Source of the DNA: Rheinheimera baltica DSM 14885
Lineage (GTDB): Bacteria > Pseudomonadota > Gammaproteobacteria > Enterobacterales > Alteromonadaceae
Assembly (NCBI RefSeq): GCF_000425345.1
Contig: NZ_AUDG01000018.1
Span: 1 to 64,000 of the forward strand
Direction: 5' to 3'
DNA: 64,000 nucleotides
Shown here in pieces: positions 19,174 through 30,600 of this stretch. The notes below the pieces were generated by a model, which ran no database searches, was not told where the DNA came from, and saw only the letters and a list, made by a program, of their open reading frames with translations. The position numbers and the translations under genes were made by a program. Within the stretch, counting starts at the first letter, position 1; every line of letters starts with the position of its first letter.

Positions 19174-22100
19174 TTATGATTTATTACCTGACTGCGCCGG
19201 AAACGTAACATGGAATTGTGCGCCATTACCATTGCTTTGCAGTAATGAAATCTGGCCTGCCATCACTTGTGTGACCAGATTATAACAAAGATGCAATCCA
19301 AGACCTTTACACTGAGCGCCTCTTTTGGTGGTAACAAAGGGGTCAAACAAGGTTTCTGTTACGTCAACCGCCACGCCTGATCCATTATCCTGATACAAGA
19401 GGGTACATTGCTGCGCTTCATACTCGAAGCTAATGCCAATTTTACCTGGGGTGTTCTTTGAAAAACCGTGTATCAACGAGTTGTTGAGTAAATGCATTAG
19501 GACCACTTCTAAGGCTTTAGCGGGGAGCTGCAAATTCAGGTTAGACGGACATATTATTTCAACTTGATGAGGCTGGATACGCGGACCAAGCAACTGAATG
19601 CGTTGCTGCAACCATTGGTATACATTGACACTTTCGACCACTTCCATTGTCGCATCAATCGCGACTTCTTTAAAAGATTGCACTAAATCGGCTGACCGGT
19701 ACAAATTTGACATTAACAACGCCAGGTTTTCCTGACTTTGCTGCAAAAATTGCTGTAACTGAGCACTGGTTAAGCTTTTATGTTCAAATTGTAGCTGAAG
19801 TTGGTTAGTGGTTTCTTGCAGCAGGCTACTGGCTGTTACACTAATACCTAAAGGCGTATTAATTTCGTGTGCTATGCCGGCAACCATATGGCCCAATGCC
19901 GCCATTTTTTCTTTTTCTGACAACGATTTTTGTACAGCTTTAAGCTCTTGCGTCCGGCTTGCCACCTCTTGTTCCAATTGCTTTGCTTGTCGTTTCAATC
20001 GATGGGTGCGCAGCTTCACTATACTGAAAATAGCTAAGACAACTGCGATTAATGCTAGCAATATAAACCAATGGGTTTGCCAAAATGCCGGCAATACCGT
20101 TATGGTTAACTCAAGTGTATTGGGACTCCACTGACCAGCCCGGTTGGTGGATTGCACTAACAACCGATAGTTACCTGGCCAAAGGTTGGTGTAGTTCACT
20201 TTTCGATGTGACGCGTCGGAGTAACGCCATTCGGTATCAAAGCCGTTAAGTTTATGGCGGTATTTCACGCTAAGAGGCGATGATAAATCTAAGCCAGAAA
20301 ACTCCACACTAAAGCCCTTTGCTTTCGACGGAATAATCATATTCTTAGTTGATAGTAATACGGGTTTATCATCAATGGTAGCTTGAGTAAGCTGCACTTT
20401 GGGCTCGTAACGCCATTTTTCAAATTTATTGGGCTGAACAACTAATACCCCTTCACTACCTCCAAACCACATTAAACCTGCTTTGGTTTTGGTATAAGAG
20501 CGGTACCAGTTAGTACCATGGTACACGCCGTCAGCAGGTGACAATGCATAGATTGTGTTGGTGTCAGGATTGTATATATTTCGCTGTGACCAAATTCTAC
20601 CTTGGTTATCTTCCAGCAAGTTGGCACCAAAGTCAGAGTTTAGCTGGCCTTCATCGGCGATTATTTTTAGCAGCTCAACCACAGGCTTTGTAGTGTCATT
20701 AATGCGGTATAACCCCGAAGGAGTGTCAAACCAGAGCCGTTGTTGCTGATCAATAAGAAGACCCAACACCGAGCTATGCGCAGGTGGGGATAGGTCGGAA
20801 TAGCGTACGACATTAGCAACAAGGGTATCGGGTTCAATCCTGAGTAGGCCATTGGCACCGCTGGCGACCCAAATAGTGTTTTTGCTATCTTCTACAAAGC
20901 CATTAATGTAATCAGTAAGTACACCGTTTTCTTTGGTTCGAATGCGTTGAATAGACTGGGTTTTGTCATCCCAAAGACCAATGCCTTCGTTGGTACCAAT
21001 CCATAAGCGTTGTTTGCTGTCTACAAATAAGCGTCTGACATTGGCGCTCCAAAACTGGTTGGATTCGTCAATAAGGTTAAAGGCGTCATCTGTTGCAGAA
21101 TACCGATAAAGTTGCCCTGGGTTAACGCCCAGCCAGATATCACCAGGGGTTAGCTCAGCCATGGTGGTTATCCAGCCATTTTGCAGTCGTCCTGGCTCAC
21201 CAGGCTCTGCATTGATACGGCGCAACATACCTTTGTCCGGGTGCAGTACCTGAATACCTTCCCCTCTGCTGCCGAGCCAAATTTCACCGTTACTCAGTTC
21301 AATAATGCTACTTACGTTGTCTGTGGGTAATTTAAAAGGACCAGATAACATACTACTTAACAGGCTGACTGCTGGTTGCCCTTGATAAAGACGTACACCA
21401 CTGCCGTATCCGCCAGTCCAGACCTGTCCGGCATTATCTTTCATTAAGGCTCGAATATCAGTGTGTGTAAGACTGTAGCTGGATGACTTGTCTGAGGTTA
21501 TTTTTCGCTGCCATGAGCGGCTCTTAATATTTATCGCATCAATGCCGTCGAATCTGGCAAGCCACAGCTCGTTGTCATTAACTTGCAGAATATCGTTAAT
21601 TGAACTTTCGTTAACCAGCTGGGTTGATAGTATCTCATCTGATGATACGATGCGTTCTGATTGCATCGTTGACAGATCAAGCCGATACAGCCCTTGATTG
21701 GCAGTGCCAATCCAGACGCTATCGTCGTCGGTGTAAGCCAAGCTTAATATCTGTGTCAGTAACTCCGGATTGTCAAATTTTAGTGTGAGTTTTGTTAGTG
21801 TATCCGTGTGGGTATTAAAAACGAACACCCCCTCTTTAGCTCCGGCAAAAACCATATGCTTTACTGACATTAAGGCACGTACCTGAGAAAGTATGCCGTG
21901 CGTGCTTTTGTCTGATATATATGTAAGTTTTTGGCGGTTTTTATCTAATCGAAACAGACCGTCTTTACCACCAAACCAGATATCCTGATGACTATCCGTT
22001 GTCATCACCCTGGCGTTTTCCAGCAGATATTTTTGGTTCTCGATCTTTGACAGTTTTATCGGCGAAAAGCTGCTACTGTCAGGATCATATACTGCCAGTC

Positions 22101-22467
22101 CGCCGGGGTCAGTTGCGATCCATAGATTGCCGTTATACTGCTGCATAATATCGGTGACAAACATGCCAGGCAGGCCGTCAGGAATATTACTATTGTGGGT
22201 ATACAACAGAAACTGGTATCCATCGTAACGTAACAAACCCGATGGCGTGCCGATCCAAACAAAACCCTGCTGGTCCTGCGCTATGCTGGTCACAACATTG
22301 TCCGGTATACTGGATGCGTGGCCAACCTGATGAAATAAGCCGGTTTCTGGTAGCGATGAAGAGTCAGCTTGGTCCGGGCTCAATGCTAATAACAATACTA
22401 TGCTCACCATCAGGTGTTGTTTGAAGGCGTTACACCATAATGCTGTTCCTATTTTGATTTTTATCAA
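19174..22467 (-). CDS. Membrane sensor histidine kinase with two-component-regulator beta-propellers and Y_Y_Y domain
   Basis: This 1097-residue kinase has an N-terminal signal or anchor, then ~700 residues of repeated propeller blades (recurrent WIGT-, DNxGxxW- and GLYRLD-type segments), a Y_Y_Y domain (about 715-790, [17 protein letters not shown]) and one membrane segment near 800-820. The cytoplasmic part has a coiled coil, a dimerisation helix with the phosphoacceptor in [15 protein letters not shown], and an ATPase domain ([29 protein letters not shown]). Unlike the hybrid forms common in Bacteroidetes, no receiver or DNA-binding domain follows. Propeller sensors often detect polysaccharide breakdown products, but the ligand here is unknown. 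The start is TTG 22467 (AAGAG upstream), with ATG 22410 as an alternative. Confidence 0.9.
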   Translation of the reverse strand: MIKIKIGTALWCNAFKQHLMVSIVLLLALSPDQADSSSLPETGLFHQVGHASSIPDNVVTSIAQDQQGFVWIGTPSGLLRYDGYQFLLYTHNSNIPDGLPGMFVTDIMQQYNGNLWIATDPGGLAVYDPDSSSFSPIKLSKIENQKYLLENARVMTTDSHQDIWFGGKDGLFRLDKNRQKLTYISDKSTHGILSQVRALMSVKHMVFAGAKEGVFVFNTHTDTLTKLTLKFDNPELLTQILSLAYTDDDSVWIGTANQGLYRLDLSTMQSERIVSSDEILSTQLVNESSINDILQVNDNELWLARFDGIDAINIKSRSWQRKITSDKSSSYSLTHTDIRALMKDNAGQVWTGGYGSGVRLYQGQPAVSLLSSMLSGPFKLPTDNVSSIIELSNGEIWLGSRGEGIQVLHPDKGMLRRINAEPGEPGRLQNGWITTMAELTPGDIWLGVNPGQLYRYSATDDAFNLIDESNQFWSANVRRLFVDSKQRLWIGTNEGIGLWDDKTQSIQRIRTKENGVLTDYINGFVEDSKNTIWVASGANGLLRIEPDTLVANVVRYSDLSPPAHSSVLGLLIDQQQRLWFDTPSGLYRINDTTKPVVELLKIIADEGQLNSDFGANLLEDNQGRIWSQRNIYNPDTNTIYALSPADGVYHGTNWYRSYTKTKAGLMWFGGSEGVLVVQPNKFEKWRYEPKVQLTQATIDDKPVLLSTKNMIIPSKAKGFSVEFSGLDLSSPLSVKYRHKLNGFDTEWRYSDASHRKVNYTNLWPGNYRLLVQSTNRAGQWSPNTLELTITVLPAFWQTHWFILLALIAVVLAIFSIVKLRTHRLKRQAKQLEQEVASRTQELKAVQKSLSEKEKMAALGHMVAGIAHEINTPLGISVTASSLLQETTNQLQLQFEHKSLTSAQLQQFLQQSQENLALLMSNLYRSADLVQSFKEVAIDATMEVVESVNVYQWLQQRIQLLGPRIQPHQVEIICPSNLNLQLPAKALEVVLMHLLNNSLIHGFSKNTPGKIGISFEYEAQQCTLLYQDNGSGVAVDVTETLFDPFVTTKRGAQCKGLGLHLCYNLVTQVMAGQISLLQSNGNGAQFHVTFPAQSGNKS

Positions 22468-22542
22468 CGGCTTAGCTCTTGATGGCTTTAGTAATGTCAG
22501 TTTCTAATGTAGCAAGTATTAGCATTAAAGCAATGCTCAGTG

Positions 22543-24294
22543 CTACTCGATTAGCTCATCTTGTTTTGCCAAATATTGATGATAAAAACGCATGCCATCA
22601 GGGTAGGGAAAAATGTCTTCCACCACGCCGTCACGGATGTTTTGTTGTTTTTGGCGCCAGTAAGCTGCATCTAATAGTTCTGAGTGTTTACTGAACAGCA
22701 AATCACGTATTTGTACTTGTGGTGTTACAAAGGTTGCCATTTGTTCCGGAAAAACATCCCCGGGTGCTGCACATACTGTACCTTCCATAAACAAGGCGTC
22801 TTCATAGTTATCTGTTTTAGGGAAGCTTCTAAAATTAACATCCAGCATATACTGCACTTCGTCGTAGTCGTAAAACACAACGCGCTTATGCCGCGTTACA
22901 CCAAAGTTTTTTAATAGCATGTCGCCCGGAAAAATATTGGCGGCGATCATTTCTTTTATCGCTTTGCCATAATCATCCATGATATGCGCTTTTTCGTCGG
23001 TGCTGGCCTGTTCAAGATATAAATTAAGCGGAATCATACGACGCTCAATGTATAAGTGTTTAATAATAATTAAATCGTCTTCAAGGCTTAATGATTCCCC
23101 GATCGCGTCTTGTAACTCAAGCAGTAATTCGGCAGAGAAACGACTTTTGGGCAACGCCACATAAGAATATTCCAGCGTATCGGCCATTCTGCCCACGCGG
23201 TCGTGCTTCTTAACCAGAAAATAGCGGGCTTTAACGGTATCGCGGCCAAACTCTTTGCTTGGTGCAAATTTGTCTCTAATCACTTTAAACACATAGGGAA
23301 ATGACGGTAGGGTAAACACCATCATTACCATGCCCCGAATGCCCGGTGCTGCAACAAATTGATCTGTGCTTTTGTGTAAATGCTGAAGTAGTTCGCGATA
23401 AAACTCTGTTTTGCCCTGCTTATGTAGTCCGACAGAGGCGTACAGTTCTGCCAGGGTTTTGTGTGGCAATAGCTCGCGTAAAAAATGTACCAGTGCGGAG
23501 GGAACCTGAGTGGCTACCATAAAATAGGCCCGGGAAAAACCAAAAATAATGGTCATTTGTTGGGCGTCGGTTACGAGTGTATCGATGAACAAACCTGCAC
23601 CTTCGCGGTGTAGAACAGGAATAATAAATGGCTGTTGACCATCAGGTGTAACCGCACGACCGACAATATACGCTGCTTTATTGCGGTAGAAAACTGACTT
23701 TAAAATATCAAAACGAATTTGATAAATGGGGTGACGACCATGGCTGGACTGCGCCATAAAACTCTTCACAATAAGCCGAATATCTCGGTCCAGATTGATA
23801 AAGGGAGTATTGAAACCAAAACCGGACACAATTTGGCGAATGGTGTTTTTTAAGCCATCTTGTGCCGGAAAGTAGCTGTCATACACTGAAGCAATGGGGG
23901 CGGGTAAGTGCTGTTTACTTAAGGTTGATTCAACAAAAATATTTTGGTTATGAAAGTACTTGCGGTCAAACAGCTGACAAAATACTGAGTTATAAAATGT
24001 TTCAGCCAGTTCAGCCTGGGGATGAAATGCCAGAAATGCCATGTAGTGTTGCTTCACTTGTTGCCATAGCGCTTCATTTAAACATTGTGAGGGCAGCTCA
24101 GAAGCAAGATGGGCAATAGCCTCAGTAACACGTTGGTCATAAAATGAAATACGCTCGGAGCTATCTTGTTGAAATGCGCACCAGTCTGCCAGTTCAAAAC
24201 GTTGTTTGGCGTTGGCGGTAATCGCCTGAAATAATCCGAAATGGCGGCGGAAGCCCTTTAAAATAATTTCGGCAATTTGTTTTGCCTGGCTCAT
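22543..24294 (-). CDS. aceK: Isocitrate dehydrogenase kinase/phosphatase
   Basis: AceK phosphorylates and dephosphorylates isocitrate dehydrogenase, diverting isocitrate into the glyoxylate shunt during growth on acetate or fatty acids. The 583 residues match the family in length. The protein-kinase-like part has APGIRGMVMMVFTLPSFPYVFKVIRDKF (ATP-binding region, near 315-340) and FGVTRHKRVVFYDYDEVQYM (metal-binding Asp region, near 455-475). The usual partners aceB and aceA are not adjacent, so the gene is solitary here. Confidence 0.96.
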   Translation of the reverse strand: MSQAKQIAEIILKGFRRHFGLFQAITANAKQRFELADWCAFQQDSSERISFYDQRVTEAIAHLASELPSQCLNEALWQQVKQHYMAFLAFHPQAELAETFYNSVFCQLFDRKYFHNQNIFVESTLSKQHLPAPIASVYDSYFPAQDGLKNTIRQIVSGFGFNTPFINLDRDIRLIVKSFMAQSSHGRHPIYQIRFDILKSVFYRNKAAYIVGRAVTPDGQQPFIIPVLHREGAGLFIDTLVTDAQQMTIIFGFSRAYFMVATQVPSALVHFLRELLPHKTLAELYASVGLHKQGKTEFYRELLQHLHKSTDQFVAAPGIRGMVMMVFTLPSFPYVFKVIRDKFAPSKEFGRDTVKARYFLVKKHDRVGRMADTLEYSYVALPKSRFSAELLLELQDAIGESLSLEDDLIIIKHLYIERRMIPLNLYLEQASTDEKAHIMDDYGKAIKEMIAANIFPGDMLLKNFGVTRHKRVVFYDYDEVQYMLDVNFRSFPKTDNYEDALFMEGTVCAAPGDVFPEQMATFVTPQVQIRDLLFSKHSELLDAAYWRQKQQNIRDGVVEDIFPYPDGMRFYHQYLAKQDELIE

Positions 24295-24508
24295 AACGCC
24301 ATCCCAATATTCATTGTAGTGCAGACACTCTAATCAGGATGCTAGCAAATTGCCAGTAGTAGCCTGCACAATCTACTAATCGCTAGATATGTTGCTGTGT
24401 GATCACATTAAGTGGCCTGTTTACAGGCTTTAGGTGTAACCAAAATAAGAACAAACACTTAATTTTTCATGCTTTTTCCAGCAATGTAATCTTTGCTGAA
24501 CTATGTTT

Positions 24509-24549
24509 AGCCAAAGGTTAAAAAACCTTTGGCTGGGAACATAGCCCAG
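24509..24549 (+). promoter_or_regulatory. Two abutting hairpins in the leader of the porin-like gene
   Basis: AGCCAAAGGTT (24509-24519) and AACCTTTGGCT (24524-24534) form a perfect 11-base stem with an AAAA loop. CTGGG (24533-24537) and CCCAG (24545-24549) form a second stem that shares two bases with the first, so both cannot fully form at once. They end 18 bases before the start codon at 24567. No T-run follows, so a simple terminator is unlikely. A role in mRNA stability or translation is inferred. Confidence 0.5.
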
Positions 24550-24566
24550 GAATACTAGGAGTGCTT

Positions 24567-25655
24567 ATGAAAAAGTCACTGTTAAGCGGTATTAGCAGCA
24601 TTGTATTGTTACTGCCTTACACTGCTATGGCTGAAATCAATATATCAGGTTTCGCCACTATAGCTGGAGGTCGGGTATTAAGCGGGAGTGGAGTGGAGGA
24701 GTTTGGTTTGCCACCCACTTTTTTGGCAAATTATCCTCAGGTAGGAGTATACGAAGAAGAGTGGTCGTTTAAACCAGATAGTCGTATGGGGTTGCAAGTT
24801 TCGGCAGATTTAATGGACGGTTTGAAGGTTACCGGGCAAATTGTAGCCCGCGGCGCAGATGACTTTGATGCTAGTTTTGAATGGGCTTATATCTCTTACC
24901 AGGTAAACGATACCTGGACTATTCAGGCAGGTAAGAAACGTTTGCCGTTGTACTACTATTCAGACTTTTTTGACGTAGGTTTTGCTTATCTTTGGCTGCG
25001 CCCGCCAGCGGATAATTATACCTGGCAAATCTTTAACTACACCGGTATTAATGCCCTGTTTAATACTCAACTGGGCAGTTGGGATGTGAGCGGTAACATT
25101 TATACCGGACGAGAGGATGACCGTGACAACAAACTCCTGTCTGATTTCTTTTTTGGCGCAGCAACACGGGAAATATGGAAGGACATTATCGGCGGTGTTG
25201 TAAGTTTTAACCGCGATTGGTTGGATGTTCGTCTAACCTATATGACCTATGTTAATGAGCGGTTTATCAATGAAGACGGCGTTGATGTGCAGCAAACATG
25301 GAACGGCAGTACAGAGCGTAGAGGTAAATTTGCTGGTGTATCTTTTAATATCGATTACAACAATATTGTGTTTTTAAGTGAGCTTAACCAGCTGGATTTG
25401 GATGGCAGTAAATTTGATACCTACATGGTGTCATTAGGCTATCGCTTTAACAGTATAACGCCTTACATTTCGTATGCTGACTTTGACAGCGACGGAGAGG
25501 TTCACAATACCACCAGCCTGGGATTTAGATACGACTTTCACAGCTCTGCCGCTTTTAAACTGCAGTATGATGATGTGAAAGACAACGGCTACGATGGTCT
25601 TATGGTGGCGGGAGACAGCAAATCTATTACCTTTGGTGTAGATCTGGTTTTTTAA
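24567..25655 (+). CDS. Outer-membrane porin-like beta-barrel protein
   Basis: The 362 residues begin with a Sec signal peptide ending in AMA. The mature part is rich in alternating aromatic/polar strands (DASFEWAYISYQVNDTWTIQAGKKRLPLYYYSD) and ends in a terminal phenylalanine (ITFGVDLVF), the usual barrel-assembly signal. AGGAG lies five bases before ATG 24567. A gene for a small phosphate-binding-like protein follows after nine bases, a pairing I recognise from other Alteromonadales and Vibrio genomes, where its function is not established. The substrate is unknown. Confidence 0.82.
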   Translation: MKKSLLSGISSIVLLLPYTAMAEINISGFATIAGGRVLSGSGVEEFGLPPTFLANYPQVGVYEEEWSFKPDSRMGLQVSADLMDGLKVTGQIVARGADDFDASFEWAYISYQVNDTWTIQAGKKRLPLYYYSDFFDVGFAYLWLRPPADNYTWQIFNYTGINALFNTQLGSWDVSGNIYTGREDDRDNKLLSDFFFGAATREIWKDIIGGVVSFNRDWLDVRLTYMTYVNERFINEDGVDVQQTWNGSTERRGKFAGVSFNIDYNNIVFLSELNQLDLDGSKFDTYMVSLGYRFNSITPYISYADFDSDGEVHNTTSLGFRYDFHSSAAFKLQYDDVKDNGYDGLMVAGDSKSITFGVDLVF

Positions 25656-25664
25656 GGAGGCAGC

Positions 25665-26075
25665 ATGAAAACAATGTTACTTATTAGCAGTTTATTACTG
25701 CCAGGTGCAGTTCACGCCGCCATCGCTGTGGTAGCGCATCCTTCCAACCAAACCAGCTTAACCCAGGATGATTTGGTGCGGTTGTATACCGGTAAAATGA
25801 GCTCATTTCCAGACGGCTCATCGGCTATACCGGTAAACTTAAATGATTCATCACCGCTTAGGGCTGACTTCGATCAAAAGGCACTGGGACGCTCGTCGAG
25901 CCAGGTGAAAGCGTATTGGTCGAAGTTGGTGTTTACCGGCAAAGGTACACCGCCCAAAGAAGTGGCGTCTGATAGCGAAGTGTTGAGCCTGGTAGCAAAT
26001 AACCCAAACCTTATTGGCTATGTTAGTTCCGACGCGGTATCCGATAACGTTAAGGTTTTACTTACTATCGACTAG
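25665..26075 (+). CDS. Small PstS-like periplasmic protein
   Basis: A 136-residue protein with a signal peptide (MKTMLLISSLLLPGAVHA) and the fold signature of short phosphate-binding-like proteins: LTQDDLVRLYTGKMSSFPDGSSAIPVNL, then FTGKGTPPKEVASDSEVLSLVANNPNLIGYVSSDAV. It is half the size of true PstS (one lobe), so phosphate transport is unlikely. With AAGGAGG just upstream and the porin-like gene nine bases away, it belongs to the same operon. It could deliver a ligand from the porin to a sensor; this is inference. Confidence 0.82.
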   Translation: MKTMLLISSLLLPGAVHAAIAVVAHPSNQTSLTQDDLVRLYTGKMSSFPDGSSAIPVNLNDSSPLRADFDQKALGRSSSQVKAYWSKLVFTGKGTPPKEVASDSEVLSLVANNPNLIGYVSSDAVSDNVKVLLTID

Positions 26076-26079
26076 TCAA

Positions 26080-26106
26080 AATCAGGCCGGTAAAACCGGC
26101 CTGATT
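26080..26106. terminator. Bidirectional terminator between convergent genes
   Basis: AATCAGGCCGGT and ACCGGCCTGATT form a perfect 12-base stem with an AAA loop. It lies just past the PstS-like stop and directly before the stop of the minus-strand carrier gene. U-runs are poor on both strands. Confidence 0.65.
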
Positions 26107-26109
26107 ACA

Positions 26110-27510
26110 TTACATTGCGGGTTGTAGCCCTGCGCCATAACCAAACATGACTGACAGCACCAGTACTACGGATGATGCCAGCATTAATTTCAGTATTAAA
26201 GGCAGGCAAAAACGAAACCAGTGACCATACGGAATACCGGCAATACCGATAATACCCATTAGTACAGCATTGGTGGGGATGATCATATTAGAGAAACCAT
26301 CGCCAAACTGATATGCCAATACCGCCACTTGTCGTGGAATGTGCAGTAAGTCTGCTAATGGCACCATAAGTGGCATGGTAACGTAAGCCTGGCCACTACC
26401 TGAGGGTACAAAGAAGTTAAGCAACGTCTGAATAATTAGCATGCCCACCGCTGCGGCTTCTGCACCAACATAGGATAGCGGCAGTGACATACCGTGAACC
26501 AGGCTATGTAAAATCTGGCCATCTTCCATTACCAGAGAAATACCGCGGGCAACACCAATGAGCATCGCCGTGGTGGTTAGCTCCATTGCGCCATCAATAA
26601 ACTTTTGCGCAGCGGTATCAGCTGAAATGCGGCCAATAATCGCGGCGAATATGCCCCAGGCAATAAAGCAGGCGCTTAATTCATACAGGTACCAGCCATG
26701 CACTTTAATACCGTAAGCGACTAAAGCAATGGTGCCAACAAAACTGGCCAAAATTAGTTTATGGTTTAATGCCAGTGTTGGGTAGTGCACTTCTGTTTTA
26801 TCACCCAGCGGGCAGGGCAGGTCGGCAACCATAGAGTTGGCCGGATCAGCCAATACGGTTTTGGCATAGCTCCAGACATGATGAAAACCAATTAATACAA
26901 AGGGTACAAAAATAGCAAATCGCAGCCAGTTGCCTGACATGGGGGGCAGGTCGGCAATTTGTTGGGCAATCAGTACTGTAAAGGGGTTAAAAGCAGACAC
27001 ACCATAACCTATGCCGTAGCCTGCTACTGTCATGCCGACAGCAGTCATGGCATCCAACCGCATAGCCCTGCACAATGCTACCAGGATCAGTACAAAGGGA
27101 ATGTATTCGCCTGCAGTGCCGATAAAACTAGAGGCCATAGCGAAACAAAACACCACCATAAAGATTAACATGTGTGGTTTTTTGCCATGGCGCTCAAGTA
27201 AGCGGCCAATTAGGGCATCTACGGTACCGGTTGCACGGGCAATAGACAGTACACCACCCAAAATCATCACAAAGAAAATCACATCCTGCGCGCTGGCAAA
27301 AGCACGGGGTATGGCCGTTAGTAGTTGCCAAGGTGTCAAATACTGACGTTCTTCTACCAAGGTAAACGTACCGGGAATAACGGCAGTGCGGCCATTGGCT
27401 AAGGTTTCTGTAGCAAAAAAGCCTTGTGGTACTAACCATGTAGCGATCATTGCTAGCACCATCATGCTAAACAGCAATGTAAGCGTATGAGGTACTTTAA
27501 ATTTTGCCAT
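26110..27510 (-). CDS. YfcC-family carrier (C4-dicarboxylate/arginine-ornithine type membrane transporter)
   Basis: A polytopic inner-membrane protein of 466 residues with about 12 hydrophobic segments. VPHTLTLLFSMMVLAMIATWLVPQG is the typical N-terminus of the YfcC/ArcD-like family. Paired re-entrant-loop segments SSFIGTAGEYIPFVLILVAL and FFVPSGSGQAYVTMPLMVPLADLL are also present, the latter a well-conserved family stretch. AAGGGACC precedes the ATG. The substrate is unproven; amino acids or short carboxylates are likely. The nearby putA suggests, but does not show, an amino-acid connection. Confidence 0.87.
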   Translation of the reverse strand: MAKFKVPHTLTLLFSMMVLAMIATWLVPQGFFATETLANGRTAVIPGTFTLVEERQYLTPWQLLTAIPRAFASAQDVIFFVMILGGVLSIARATGTVDALIGRLLERHGKKPHMLIFMVVFCFAMASSFIGTAGEYIPFVLILVALCRAMRLDAMTAVGMTVAGYGIGYGVSAFNPFTVLIAQQIADLPPMSGNWLRFAIFVPFVLIGFHHVWSYAKTVLADPANSMVADLPCPLGDKTEVHYPTLALNHKLILASFVGTIALVAYGIKVHGWYLYELSACFIAWGIFAAIIGRISADTAAQKFIDGAMELTTTAMLIGVARGISLVMEDGQILHSLVHGMSLPLSYVGAEAAAVGMLIIQTLLNFFVPSGSGQAYVTMPLMVPLADLLHIPRQVAVLAYQFGDGFSNMIIPTNAVLMGIIGIAGIPYGHWFRFCLPLILKLMLASSVVLVLSVMFGYGAGLQPAM

Positions 27511-27629
27511 GGCTTAAGGTCCCTTTCGAGCGTTGTTAATTACACGTTTTGAGTGCGACACAAATTAAAAAAACGGAGTCTACAGAAAAATGATCAGCAT
27601 CACAAACAGTGCTTTAATGCAGTTAAATG

Positions 27630-27661
27630 CCTGCGGGCCAGCCGAAATAATGGCCCGCAGG
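27630..27661 (-). terminator. Hairpin downstream of putA
   Basis: CCTGCGGGCC and GGCCCGCAGG form a perfect ten-base stem with a 12-base loop, about 40 bases past the putA stop. The following minus-strand sequence (CATTTAAC) is only weakly T-rich, so it may be a terminator or an RNA 3'-end stabiliser. Confidence 0.55.
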
Positions 27662-27698
27662 ATGACGAACAGCAGATGAATAGGGTTAAATTAACCGG

Positions 27699-30600
27699 TT
27701 ACTCATCATCCTCAACCATCGTCATTAACGACGTATTTCCGCCAGATGCGGTGGTATCAATACTGATGGTTTTCTCGGTAACCAGCCGTTTAATTAGCGT
27801 GTCATAGTACTCGGCACTGATCACCGGCAAAATGGCCCCCTCTCGCTGCGCTAACTGCTCGCTAAAGTAGCCTAAGCGCGATGAGCGTGCTGCAACCACG
27901 GCGCCAGCCAAATGCGCATGGGCTAAAATCGCCTGCAATTGGTCCGGCTTAGCAACCTGAAACACACCGGGTGCGACACCCGTGGCAATGAATTTGTCTC
28001 TAAAGGCCATGGCCTCTTCAAAAAACAACTCAGACGCTACCGTGATAACCGTATTACCGGCCCCAAGTGCAGTAATAATGGAGATAGCCCAGAAATTAAA
28101 TGACGTACTCTTATCGGCATAACATACGACGCAGCCACGAGGCTCTATGTGCAACGTATTAGACTCACCGGTAGGGCCGGGCAATGTGGTGCACTTGCGC
28201 ATATGTTTTTCCAGCCGGTTTAGCTGTGCACGGGCATCGGCTAAGGTTAGCGCTAAGTCGTCGGCTAACTCGTCAATAATGTCGACAGTGGCTATTTTGG
28301 CCAGTAATTGCCGCAATACCGACACGCGATCGTTCAACGGGGTGGCACGCCAGGTTTTTTCATCCCGCATTGAGTTTGCCATCAGCAACTGCACCTGGGC
28401 ATCAGCATCCGGGTTGTGGTGCAAGTTTAACTGGTCTGGGGTTAAGTTCGTCATCTGCACATTTTCTGGCGAGGCTTTCTCTTTAACCAAACGGAGTAAA
28501 TAGTTGGGGCCACCGGCTTTGGGGCCCGTGCCAGACAAACCTCTCCCCCCAAATGGCTGCGCACCTACTATGGCACCTATCATATTACGGTTAATGTACA
28601 CATTACCGGCACGTGACATTTTCGCCAGATAGTTGCAGCGGTCTTCAATACGCGAGTGAATGCCCATTGTTAAACCGTAACCGGTAGCGTTAATCTGGTC
28701 GATAACATTATCCAGTTCACTGGCTTTATAGCGGATAACATGCACACAAGGGCCAAAGACTTCACGTTTGAGTAATGACAAATCGCTGATTTCATACAAG
28801 CGCGGCGCAAAAAAGAACGCGCCTTGTGTCGCGTTATCCGGAATATTGCATTGATAATGCAACGTGGCTTTGTCGGCTAAATAATCTACATGTTGTTGTA
28901 GGGTTTTTAACGCCCTTTCATCGATTACCGGGCCAATATCGGTGCTTAATAGCGCCGGATCGCCCACATGTAATTCTTTTAATGCGCCTTTAATCATCTC
29001 GATAATGCCATCTGCGACATCTTGCTGAATAAACAGCACTCGCAATGCCGAGCAGCGCTGACCAGCGCTTTGAAAGCCTGAGCTTATAACATCGTCTACC
29101 ACTTGCTCTGGCAGGGCAGTGGAGTCCACTATCATGCAGTTTTGGCCGCCAGTTTCGGCGATAAGCGGTACCTGAATATCATTACGGGCGGCCAGCGTAC
29201 GGGAGATTAGGCTACCCGTTTCGGTTGAGCCGGTAAACATCACTGCCTGAATACGGGCATCGGGCAGCAAGGTATTGCCTACGTCACTGCCTCGGGCAAT
29301 GACAGCTTGTACTACGTATTCTGGTAAGCCAACGGCATGCATTAACTCAATGGCCCGCAAAGCAATAAGACAAGTTTGCTCTGCTGGCTTGGCAATGACG
29401 GTATTACCGGTAACGATAGCGGCAGCGACCTGACCTAAAAATATTGCCAGCGGGAAATTCCACGGGCTGATACACAGCACGACCCCCCGCGGTTCAAAAC
29501 GTTCGTCTTTGGCCAGCTCTTCTGCCCGGGCGGCGTAATAGCGACAAAAATCTACTGCTTCACGTACTTCGTCAATGCCATCTTGTGCCACTTTTCCGGC
29601 TTCTTTTATACAAATAGCCACCAGTTCGTCATGATGACGCTCTAAAATATCCGCGATGCGGCGCAGCAAGTTTGCACGTTGGGTAATGGGTGTTTGTGAC
29701 CAACTGCTAAATGCGGCATCAGCATTGCTCAGCATCTTTTGCATATCATCGGCATTATGCAAGGTAAAATGGCCGATAATCTCCTGCCGATTGGCTGGGT
29801 TTCTCACAGCTGATGCACCAGCAGGAATATCGCTTTGCGCAAACCGATGTTCAGCTAACCAGTTGTCCAGGTTCGCTTTAAACGGCAATAAGGTGTCTAT
29901 ATCCGTTAAATCTAAGCCTTTTGAGTTAGCCCGTTCAGCGCCGTATAAATCAACGGGCATTTTAATTTGCGTGTTGTACTTATTGCGTAGGCCTTGCAGG
30001 GTTTCTACGGGGTCGGGCAATAACGCTTCAACGGGTTGGCTTGTATCCACTATGGCATTAACGAAAGACGAGTTAGCGCCATTTTCCAGTAAACGGCGTA
30101 CCAGATAGGCCAGCAAGTTTTCGTGTTCGCCTACCGGGGCATAAACCCGACACTGAATTTTCTCAGCACTGACAATTTGATCAAACAGAGATTCGCCCAT
30201 ACCGTGTAAACGTTGAAATTCAAAACCGCTGTTGTTGCCTTTAGCTACTTCTAAAATGGTGGCCGCTGTGTAGGCGTTGTGCGTGGCAAATTGTGGGTAC
30301 AACACATCTCGCGCTTCCAGCAGCTTAATGGCGCAGGCTTTGTAAGACACGTCTGTAGACGCTTTGCGGGTAAATACCGGATAGTGATCAAGGCCTTTTT
30401 GCTGAGTGGTTTTAATTTCAGTGTCCCAGTAAGCGCCTTTTACCAGTCGTACCATCAATTTACGGTTAACTTTGCGGGCTAAATCGGTTAGCCATTCAAT
30501 GACAAAAATTGCGCGCTTTTGATAGGCTTGAACGGCCAGGCCAAAGCCGCTCCAGTCACCCAACTCGTCGTCGCTTAATATGGCTTCAATGATATCCAGC

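Noticed and set aside
24398..24407. TGTGATCACA palindrome upstream of the porin-like gene, considered as a CRP site
   Set aside because: CRP half-sites TGTGA and TCACA must be separated by six bases; here they overlap at the centre, so the palindrome does not fit.
29656..30108. 150-codon plus-strand frame inside putA
   Set aside because: Antisense shadow of the aldehyde dehydrogenase coding region.
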